NCBI GenBank assembly: GCA_946545505.1
Contig: CAMNNN010000014.1
Span: 1 to 13,859, forward strand
Direction: 5' to 3'
DNA: 13,859 bases
Source: an uncultured Clostridia bacterium
GTDB lineage: Bacteria; Bacillota; Clostridia; Saccharofermentanales; Saccharofermentanaceae
A program made the position numbers and the translations under genes. Each line of letters begins with the position of its first letter. Positions within the stretch are counted from its first letter, which is position 1. Below are positions 6,231 to 13,099 of the stretch, piece after piece. The notes beneath the pieces were generated by a model. It was not told the origin of the DNA and searched no databases. It saw only the letters and a program-made list of their open reading frames with translations.

Positions 6231-8390
6231 ATGTCAACAGTTACTGTTTGGCTTATTATCCTCTGTCTCACCGTCGTTGCTATGATCTACATTTTCTGGA
6301 ACTATGTCAGGATCAAGCAGATGCCGGAGGGCACAGCGGAGATGTCCGAACTTGCAGGCATCATCAGATCCGGTGCAGAGACGTTCCTTAAGACTGAGTT
6401 CAGATATATCGGAATCGTTCTGTGCGTAGTTGCAGTTATCTTCTGCCTGGTGATCGAGAAGACGTCAGGAATCTCATTCCTTATCGGCGGACTCATGAGC
6501 TCCATCGTTTGTATTCTCGGTATGAAGAGCGCTACTTTCGCTAACGTAAGAACATCAAACAAGGCAAGAGAGTCACTTTCTATCGGAGAGACCGTTAAGG
6601 TTGCTCTGTGCGGCGGTTCGATCAGCGGACTTGCTGTTCAGGCTTTCGGTATGTTCGGTATCATCCTTGTTCTCCTCTTAGGTGAGTTCTGCTTTGACGG
6701 CGGTGTATCACACGTGGCCGAGAGCAGAGGCTTACTCGTTGATCTTGTATGTAATCCTACAATGATGCGTATCTCGACTTATTCACTCGGATGCTCCATC
6801 GTTGCTATGTTTAACCGTGTTGCCGGCGGTAACTACACAAAGGCAGCAGATATCTCTTCTGACATTCTCGGTAAGCTCCGTCACGACCTTCCTGAGGATG
6901 ACTCCAGAATCCCTAACACTATCGCAGACTTTATCGGTGATAACGTAAATGACATCGCAGGTAACTGCTCCGACTTGCTCGAGAGCTTCGTTGCTACGAT
7001 GTCAGCTACTATCATGATCGCCGTTACTCTTTATCAGGTTGCGGTTCATAAGGGCCTTGAGATCGCAGAGCAGGCTTTTACAAATGCTTCTTTGTTCCCG
7101 ATCGTACTCGCTGCTTGCGGTCTTATCGGATGCCTTATCGGCCTTGGTATCGCCAACTTCAAGAAGATGGGCGACGATCCCAGCAGAGAGCTTGATCTCT
7201 CCACATGGATTTCCGCAGGTGTTACTGTCGTTCTCGGCGGTGTTGCTTCATATCTTCTTTTCAACGGTTATGACATGACTGCTTACGGCTTCAAGCTCGG
7301 TTGGGCTTCCCCCTGGATCTCATCCGTTCTCGGTATCGTGAGCGGCGTTGCCATCGGTATCATCACTGAGTACTACACAGCTACAGAGCACAAGCCCACA
7401 AGAGAGCTTGCTGAGATCTGTACTGAAGGTGAGGCCTTCGTAGTTACAAAGGGTGATGCCATCGGTTCCAGATCATGCCTTATGCCGATCCTTCTTATCG
7501 GTGTATCGCTCCTTATCTCCGGTGTTCTCGGCGGCACATACGGTGTAGCGGTTTCCGCTCTCGGAATGCTCGCTTTCGTAGGAGCTACGGTTTCTATCGA
7601 CGCTTTCGGTCCTATCGCAGATAATGCCGGCGGTCTTGCTGAGGCATGCCACCTTCCTCCGGAAGTACGTGCCATCACAGATAAGCTTGACGCAGTAGGT
7701 AATACTACAGCAGCTATCGGTAAGGGCTTCGCTATCGGTTCTGCAGCTTTCGCTACAGTATCCCTCATCACGGCTTATGTAGGACAGTACACAGAGACCG
7801 GTGCTGACCCCGTTCTTAACTTCGCTTCATTTGCAGTTATCTCCGGCGGTATCATCGGCGGCGCTCTCGTAGAGTATTTCAGCGCAGTACTTACTGACAA
7901 CACTATCGACTCCGCCAAGCTCATGGCTGACGAGGGTGATAAGCAGATGTCTGTTCCCGGCGTTCTCGAGGGTAAGGTTAAGCCTGACTACAACAAGATG
8001 ATCGCCATGGCAGCCCGTGAGGCGATCAGAAAGATGATCGTTCCGTCTATCCTTGCTCTTGTTATCCCTGTTGTAGGCGGAATCCTGTTCGGTGTTCAGT
8101 TCGTCGGAGGTATCCTCGTAGGTGCTACTATCGTTGCTATCCCGAGAGCTATCTTCATGGGTAACTCCGGCGGAGCGTTCGATAACGCTAAGAAGTACAT
8201 CGAGTCCGGTATGCTCGAGGGCCACGGTAAGGGTTCTGCGGCACACAAGGCTTCAGTTACGGGTGACACTATCGGTGACACACGTAAGGACGTTGTCGGC
8301 GTTGCTCTCGACATCTTCATCAAGATGATGTCCACAGTAGCCAACACACTCGCTCCTGTCTTGAGAAACATTTCTCTTTTCAGATTCTGA
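6231..8390 (+). CDS. hppA: Membrane-bound ion-translocating pyrophosphatase, K+-dependent type
   Basis: A 719-residue polytopic membrane protein. It hydrolyses cytoplasmic PPi and pumps H+ or Na+ out of the cell. Key motifs are GGNYTKAAD at 199-207, EDDSRIPNTIADFIGDNVND at 222-241, GNTTAAIGKG at 490-499, and GNSGGAFDNAKKYIE with GDTIGDTRKD near the C-terminus, together giving the Mg-PPi site. Ala494 and Gly497 sit where K+-independent enzymes have Lys and Thr (GNTTKATTKG), so K+ dependence is predicted. The sequence departs from the common GGGIFTKAADVGADLVGK and GDNVGDVAG forms (here ISSDILGK and DNVNDIAG), suggesting a divergent clade. H+ versus Na+ specificity cannot be read by eye. It has its own promoter, a strong AGGAGGG and a terminator, so it is probably monocistronic. 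Confidence 0.95.
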   Translation: MSTVTVWLIILCLTVVAMIYIFWNYVRIKQMPEGTAEMSELAGIIRSGAETFLKTEFRYIGIVLCVVAVIFCLVIEKTSGISFLIGGLMSSIVCILGMKSATFANVRTSNKARESLSIGETVKVALCGGSISGLAVQAFGMFGIILVLLLGEFCFDGGVSHVAESRGLLVDLVCNPTMMRISTYSLGCSIVAMFNRVAGGNYTKAADISSDILGKLRHDLPEDDSRIPNTIADFIGDNVNDIAGNCSDLLESFVATMSATIMIAVTLYQVAVHKGLEIAEQAFTNASLFPIVLAACGLIGCLIGLGIANFKKMGDDPSRELDLSTWISAGVTVVLGGVASYLLFNGYDMTAYGFKLGWASPWISSVLGIVSGVAIGIITEYYTATEHKPTRELAEICTEGEAFVVTKGDAIGSRSCLMPILLIGVSLLISGVLGGTYGVAVSALGMLAFVGATVSIDAFGPIADNAGGLAEACHLPPEVRAITDKLDAVGNTTAAIGKGFAIGSAAFATVSLITAYVGQYTETGADPVLNFASFAVISGGIIGGALVEYFSAVLTDNTIDSAKLMADEGDKQMSVPGVLEGKVKPDYNKMIAMAAREAIRKMIVPSILALVIPVVGGILFGVQFVGGILVGATIVAIPRAIFMGNSGGAFDNAKKYIESGMLEGHGKGSAAHKASVTGDTIGDTRKDVVGVALDIFIKMMSTVANTLAPVLRNISLFRF

Positions 8391-8411
8391 TAAGAACTCG
8401 AAATAATCATC

Positions 8412-8443
8412 AAGGGCCGTCCTTCCCGGGGCGGCCTTTTCTT
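8412..8443 (+). terminator. Rho-independent terminator after the pyrophosphatase gene
   Basis: GGCCGTCC (8415-8422) pairs with GGGCGGCC (8429-8436) through one G-U pair, with a 6-base loop. The stem can extend by AA/TT pairs and is followed by TTTTCTT (8437-8443). It starts about 20 bases after the stop codon. Confidence 0.9.
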
Positions 8444-8491
8444 ATGCGCAGGCACATCGAAATTGCCACAACTTGTAACCATTCGGAAAAG

Positions 8492-8518
8492 AACAGACTT
8501 AGTGCTATCTGTTAAAAT
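8492..8518 (+). promoter_or_regulatory. Inverted repeat AACAGA-N10-TCTGTT abutting a candidate -10
   Basis: AACAGA (8492-8497) and TCTGTT (8508-8513) form a perfect 6-base inverted repeat with a 10-base spacer. It touches a TAAAAT (8513-8518) that is the best -10 candidate for the GH2 gene; I find no good -35. The layout fits an operator for a dimeric repressor, but a chance repeat is possible. Confidence 0.35.
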
Positions 8519-8550
8519 AAAATATATAGTTGCGTGAACAAGGAGTAAGT

Positions 8551-11500
8551 ATGGCGTTTGAATTCAGTACAGACGGATTTTTACCATATGATACGTTCGA
8601 TTATATATATAAAGACAGAAAGCTCCCTGAGTTCGGAGAAGTAGCTTCTCCTTACGACAGAATTCTTTCTTCATGGAAATTCTTTCTCGCGAACGGCGAA
8701 TCACAGATGCCGTTCGGATTTGAGGCGCTGTCATTCGACGATTCTGACTGGGACATCATAAATGTTCCTTCCACATGGCAGACTGAAGGATACGGACTTC
8801 CTCAGAACCTGCTTTATAACTATCCCGCCGAGCTTGAGAAGATTACGAAGCGCGGTGAGGATTCCATTAGCGATAAGTACCTGATGAAGTCTACAAACGA
8901 GACTTCGGATGAGATCGGTATCTACAGAACAACAGTCGTTTTCACGCCTCAGGATCTGGACAGAGCTCTTTATCTTGAAGCGTCCGGTATATGCGGAAGC
9001 TGCGACATATATCTTAACGGCCAGCTTATCACTGAATCACATGCCGTTATGACGCGTAAGAGAATCCTTCTGTCTGACAGTGCGAGACCCGGTACCAACC
9101 AGCTTGCCATTGCAGTTTACAGGTGGGACAGAGAACGTCACGGCCACGTCATGAAGGAATTGATGAACTTCGGTTTCTCAGGCCTTGTACGACCTGTCAG
9201 GATTGTAGCGGAGCCTTTGCTCGAGATCTCCAATCTGCATCTTAACGTCAATAATGTTCCCGACGCTTATGTAAACCAGCTCGACATCATTAACCCCAAT
9301 GCACAGTCGACTTCTCTTACGACTAACGTCAAGAACGGTATCAACAGAAATAACTTCTCGGTTACGGCAGACTTCAGAGTAAGGAACCATACCGATTACA
9401 TAATGCCTTATCAGTTGAGTGTATCGCTGATGGAGGTCAGATCCGAGTACGATCCTTATAAGCTTCCGCTTGTTCAGATAAGTATTCAGTCACAGGCGGG
9501 AGGGACTGCCCAGTCCAGAAGTACCTGCAGGGATAAGGTGGAGTTCGTTGCTCTCGATGTTGCTACCTGGAATGATGCGGCGCCTGTCCTTTATGATCTC
9601 ATTATCGAAGTCCTCGATTCTGAGGGCAGATCCATCTGCGTTAAGAAGAAGAGATTTGGTTTCAGAACGGCAGAGATCCTTGCCGATAAGCTTCATATCA
9701 ACGACGTACCTGTTAAGCTTAATATCGTACGTTACTGTGAATTCGATCCCAAGAGCGGCATTACGGTTCCGTTAGGAAGATTCCGCCAGGATATCATATT
9801 GATGAAGCGCTGCGGTATTAACGCCGTTATGGGTGAGGGATTCCCGTTAAGCGACGAATTTCTTAACCTGTGCGACCAGTACGGCATTTATGTTATCGCA
9901 TGCTGCGACAGAAAGTTTATGAGGGATTATGCAGAGAGTGCGGTAAACCATCCCTGCGTAGTCATGTGGGCATTCAATGAATACCGCTTCAATAAGGACA
10001 AGTGTCTCAAGGTTAAGAATGAGATCAAGTCTGAAGTGGATCACAACAGGGCTTGGTACTGCGGTGAGGATGATGCCAAAGCCGTAGCCGATATCCTGCC
10101 TTTCCCGAATGAATCCGGTATCATTTACGGCCCCTGGGTCGACCTGTGTCTTGACCGTAAGGAGTTGTTCGCGAAGAACAAGACCGGAAAGAATATTTTC
10201 GATACGGTGCCCGGAAGAAAGCGTTTTCCTGATGATGCTGCCGAGTATAAGTGGATCCACCACGCTGACCTCGTAGGCGGCAAGAACAAGGTCGACAGCT
10301 GTATCGGCCAGGGTATTGTTGATGCGGAGAGAAACCCGCACCCGATCTATCTTGATATTAAGAATCAGTGCAATACACTGAATATCTTCTCGCATCCCGA
10401 CGATCCGTCAACACTGACACTTCGAAATGCACATCCGTTCGCTTATACTGCTGAGCTTCTCCTCGAGTGGCAGGTTCAGCTCGGCGGTCAGGCGGTAATG
10501 ACGGGAAGGGGAACGATCCCTCCGATTGAGCCTTACGGTACGAGAACACTGAAGTTCCCGATCAATATAGACAAGTACCTTGAAGACGGCTGGGCTGACG
10601 GTAAGCCTGAGCTCGTCGAGATGTATATGAACCTTCTGTCGCATCAGATCGTATTCTCCATCACACTCAAGCTTGCCAAGGACACATACTATGCCAAGGA
10701 AGGCTTCGAGGTCGCGTTCTACCAGGATGTCATTGCACAGGAATGCGGACTTCCGGGAGGAGGCAGGAGTAAGCCTGCTGCGGTAATCGAGGAGAAGGTG
10801 CCGGTATCGCCTAATGCACTTCCTGCACCTGAGGTTACAGAGGAAAATTTCGACGGCTCGCTCACTGTCATGGAGCAGCCTGTTCAGGATGAACTCGAGG
10901 AGATCCCCCTCACCGAGATAGCGATGGCCGTAGCCGAGTCGGAGGCTCCGGAGGAAACTTCCGTAACAAAACTTGAGAAAGCGGAGCTTACGGCGCTGCC
11001 TGACAGCCTGCAGTTTAATACGGAGGCATTAAGTATCCGTTTCTCTCGTAATGACGGTGCGCTCTTCGGTATCTCTTCACATGGCTTCGAGTTTATCAAA
11101 GGCCCTATGATGCCGAGCTTCTACAGGTGCCCGTCCAATATCGACAGAACTGACAGAAGCTTCGTACTGTCGAGAACTATCTTCTCGAATGAGAGTGACT
11201 ATGAGCAGATCCAGAAGTCCATCAAGTTCGATGGTATGACCTACGGTGTTGTCAACGGAGTGTTCTCACTCATATCGAGATATAAGTCATTCGCATTTAA
11301 GGGAGACATCCTTGTAGCATATGAAGTTCCTTCGAAGGACCTTATCAGGGTTACTCTGAATTTCACTCCCAGATACGATATGGTGCGCTACGGATTCCGT
11401 ATGCCTGTCACCAAGGAAGATATGCTCTGTACATGGTATGGAAGAGGTCCCGGAGAGTCTTACTATGACCGTAAGAATGCGACCCGTATAGGACAGTTCT

Positions 11501-11844
11501 CAGCGGGTGCGGACAAGATCTTCCACTCATATGCAAGACCTGCCGAGAACAGCTCACATACAGATACGGATTCCATGAGACTTCAGTCGTCGCAGGGAAG
11601 TTCATTTGTAGTTACGAGAGCAACAGGTGATAAGAAGTTCGATTTCACGATCCTGCCTTTTACTCCTGAGCAGATGAATGAGTCCTTACACGATGAGCTT
11701 CTCAGACAGAACGATTTCTGTGAGCTTATGATCGACTTCTGCAGTAAGGAAATCGAGCGTACGGATACGAATACGACAAATTTACCTCTAAAGAAAAACG
11801 TCACCTATAAGGAGACGTTTGAGATCAAGATAAACGAGAGATAA
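8551..11844 (+). CDS. GH2/LacZ-like protein with degenerate active site (probable pseudoenzyme)
   Basis: A 1097-residue cytoplasmic protein with the LacZ domain plan: N-terminal jelly roll (about 25-225, VPSTWQTEGYG, YLNGQLI), Ig-like domain, reduced TIM barrel (about 380-590), second Ig-like domain, and a C-terminal small-chain domain starting with WYGRGPGESYYDRKN at 962. The ATG at 8551 was chosen because AAGGAG (8540-8545) lies 5 bases upstream; a TTG 21 bases earlier would put that site inside the gene. Catalytic landmarks are mostly lost. The RHEFDP histidine is Cys396, the RxSHYPN segment is MGEGFPLSD (427-435), DEANxETHG is ACCDRKFMRD, and the nucleophile segment (CEYAHAMGN) is absent. 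Only the acid/base-like Asn476-Glu477 (AFNE) survives. Residues about 745-815 are an acidic linker. Hydrolysis is unlikely; carbohydrate binding or a structural role is possible. Confidence 0.85.
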   Translation: MAFEFSTDGFLPYDTFDYIYKDRKLPEFGEVASPYDRILSSWKFFLANGESQMPFGFEALSFDDSDWDIINVPSTWQTEGYGLPQNLLYNYPAELEKITKRGEDSISDKYLMKSTNETSDEIGIYRTTVVFTPQDLDRALYLEASGICGSCDIYLNGQLITESHAVMTRKRILLSDSARPGTNQLAIAVYRWDRERHGHVMKELMNFGFSGLVRPVRIVAEPLLEISNLHLNVNNVPDAYVNQLDIINPNAQSTSLTTNVKNGINRNNFSVTADFRVRNHTDYIMPYQLSVSLMEVRSEYDPYKLPLVQISIQSQAGGTAQSRSTCRDKVEFVALDVATWNDAAPVLYDLIIEVLDSEGRSICVKKKRFGFRTAEILADKLHINDVPVKLNIVRYCEFDPKSGITVPLGRFRQDIILMKRCGINAVMGEGFPLSDEFLNLCDQYGIYVIACCDRKFMRDYAESAVNHPCVVMWAFNEYRFNKDKCLKVKNEIKSEVDHNRAWYCGEDDAKAVADILPFPNESGIIYGPWVDLCLDRKELFAKNKTGKNIFDTVPGRKRFPDDAAEYKWIHHADLVGGKNKVDSCIGQGIVDAERNPHPIYLDIKNQCNTLNIFSHPDDPSTLTLRNAHPFAYTAELLLEWQVQLGGQAVMTGRGTIPPIEPYGTRTLKFPINIDKYLEDGWADGKPELVEMYMNLLSHQIVFSITLKLAKDTYYAKEGFEVAFYQDVIAQECGLPGGGRSKPAAVIEEKVPVSPNALPAPEVTEENFDGSLTVMEQPVQDELEEIPLTEIAMAVAESEAPEETSVTKLEKAELTALPDSLQFNTEALSIRFSRNDGALFGISSHGFEFIKGPMMPSFYRCPSNIDRTDRSFVLSRTIFSNESDYEQIQKSIKFDGMTYGVVNGVFSLISRYKSFAFKGDILVAYEVPSKDLIRVTLNFTPRYDMVRYGFRMPVTKEDMLCTWYGRGPGESYYDRKNATRIGQFSAGADKIFHSYARPAENSSHTDTDSMRLQSSQGSSFVVTRATGDKKFDFTILPFTPEQMNESLHDELLRQNDFCELMIDFCSKEIERTDTNTTNLPLKKNVTYKETFEIKINER

Positions 11845-11850
11845 TACCGA

Positions 11851-12942
11851 TCAGACATTAAATCTGAACAGTACTACATCTCCGTCTTTCATCACGTATT
11901 CTTTTCCTTCGGATCTTACAAGACCTTTCTCTTTGCATGCTGCCATCGAGCCCAATCCGACGAGATCGTCGAATGAAACAACTTCAGCACGGATGAATCC
12001 GCGCTCGAAGTCAGAGTGGATCTTACCGGCAGCCTGAGGAGCCTTTGTGCCTTCCTTGATAGTCCAAGCACGAACTTCCTGAGGACCGGCTGTTAAGAAG
12101 GAAATGAGACCGAGAAGCTTATAGGAGGCCTGGATCATCTTATCGAGACCTGCCGAATCGAGACCTAAGTCATCGAGGAACATCTGTCTGTCTTCATCAT
12201 CGAGCTGGCTCAATTCTTCTTCGATCTTAGCGGAGATAACAACTACCTGGGAACCTTCCTCGGAAGCGATCTTCTTAACAGTATTTACATAAGGAATATC
12301 GTCGTTGCCGATATCATCTTCCTTGATGTTGCAGCAATACAGAACAGGCTTCATGGTGATGAGCTGAAGGTCCTTGGTGAACTCCATCTCGTCAGCATCG
12401 AGTTCAACGGATCTGGCGGCCTTCTCAGCCTCGAGAGCTGCATAGATCTTCTCATATACGTCGAGGGCTGCCTGATATGACTTGTCGCCGCCCTTCATCA
12501 TCTTCTTTGTTCTGTCGATTCTCTTCTCCATGACTTCCATGTCAGAGAGGATAAGCTCGAGGTTGATTACTCCGATATCGCGTTCAGGGTCTGCGTTGCC
12601 GTCGACGTGGATAACGTCGGGATCGTCGAAGCATCTAACTACGTGAACGACGGCATCAACTTCTCTGATATTGGACAGGAACTTATTTCCGAGACCTTCA
12701 CCCTTGCTCGCACCCTTTACGAGACCTGCGATATCAACGAACTTGATAACGGCGGGAGTGTACTTCTCGGGGTTATACATCTTGGCAAGCTCATCAAGTC
12801 TGCTGTCCGGAACTGCAACGACGCCTACATTAGGTTCGATGGTGCAGAAGGGGTAGTTAGCCGACTCAGCGCCTGCCTTAGTGATCGCATTGAAAAGCGT
12901 ACTCTTTCCTACGTTCGGAAGTCCTACTATACCAAGTTCCAT
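11851..12942 (-). CDS. ychF: Redox-related Obg-type GTPase/ATPase YchF
   Basis: A 363-residue cytoplasmic P-loop protein, the same length as E. coli YchF. The G1 motif GLPNVGKST is at 7-15, G3 [10 protein letters not shown] at 70-79, and the altered G4 NIKE at 205-208 replaces NKxD, as typical for YchF, which prefers ATP. A coiled region (about 130-190) is followed by the C-terminal TGS domain (about 278-361, ending [12 protein letters not shown]). YchF binds ribosomes and is linked to stress and translation control in other bacteria. The ATG has AGAGG 8 bases upstream. An extended -10 promoter lies in the divergent region. The gene is convergent with the GH2 gene, 6 bases between stop codons, with no terminator for either visible. 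Assignment is secure. Confidence 0.97.
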   Translation of the reverse strand: MELGIVGLPNVGKSTLFNAITKAGAESANYPFCTIEPNVGVVAVPDSRLDELAKMYNPEKYTPAVIKFVDIAGLVKGASKGEGLGNKFLSNIREVDAVVHVVRCFDDPDVIHVDGNADPERDIGVINLELILSDMEVMEKRIDRTKKMMKGGDKSYQAALDVYEKIYAALEAEKAARSVELDADEMEFTKDLQLITMKPVLYCCNIKEDDIGNDDIPYVNTVKKIASEEGSQVVVISAKIEEELSQLDDEDRQMFLDDLGLDSAGLDKMIQASYKLLGLISFLTAGPQEVRAWTIKEGTKAPQAAGKIHSDFERGFIRAEVVSFDDLVGLGSMAACKEKGLVRSEGKEYVMKDGDVVLFRFNV

Positions 12943-12988
12943 TATATATACCTCTGTTCTTATTAATTATTTCTAATAGAGCCTACGT

Positions 12989-13019
12989 ATTGTACCACCA
13001 CTTTGTCGTTTTTTGTCGT
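12989..13019 (-). promoter_or_regulatory. Promoter of ychF with extended -10
   Basis: On the minus strand, TGGTACAAT (plus 12997-12989) is an extended -10 with one mismatch to TATAAT. The upstream ACGACA (plus 13019-13014) is a 4/6 match to TTGACA at 19 bases and is part of the TTGTCG/CGACAA repeat array. The start would be near 12983, giving a leader of about 40 bases. Binding of a protein to the array would therefore affect this promoter. Confidence 0.55.
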
Positions 13020-13038
13020 TTTTTGTCGACAATTGTCG
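13003..13038 (+). repeat. Four TTGTCG repeats at an exact 10-base period
   Basis: TTGTCG occurs at 13003, 13013, 13023 and 13033, always 10 bases apart. Runs of six Ts (13009-13014, 13019-13024) and a run of five Ts at 13040-13044 lie in roughly the same phase, so the DNA may be curved. The last two copies overlap a perfect 12-base palindrome, CGACAATTGTCG (13027-13038). The array lies between divergent ychF and the YifB-type gene and overlaps the ychF -35. It could be an operator array, curved upstream DNA or both. Confidence 0.75.
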
Positions 13039-13058
13039 GTTTTTAAGGCTTCCGCCCC

Positions 13059-13067
13059 TGCTATCGT
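13059..13067 (+). promoter_or_regulatory. Candidate extended -10 for the YifB/ComM-like gene
   Basis: TGCTATCGT is TGn plus TATCGT (4/6 to TATAAT; the same -10 as proposed for the pyrophosphatase gene). No -35 at 16-18 bases is convincing; the nearest TTGTCG is about 23 bases away. The leader would be about 26 bases. AAGGAGG at 13086-13092 follows, 7 bases before the ATG. Confidence 0.4.
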
Positions 13068-13099
13068 TAAAGAGGAACAAGGAATAAGGAGGATAATAT

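Noticed and set aside
6167..6391. 74-codon frame starting at the stop of the orphan gene
   Set aside because: It has no ribosome site, overlaps the pyrophosphatase start in another frame, and covers the promoter region.
8530..8550. Upstream TTG as the start of the GH2-like gene
   Set aside because: The AAGGAG at 8540-8545 would fall inside the coding region; it is correctly placed for the ATG at 8551.
11851..11867. TCAGA-N7-TCTGA as a bidirectional terminator
   Set aside because: The stem is only 5 bases with no T-tract on either strand, and it lies inside the ychF coding end.
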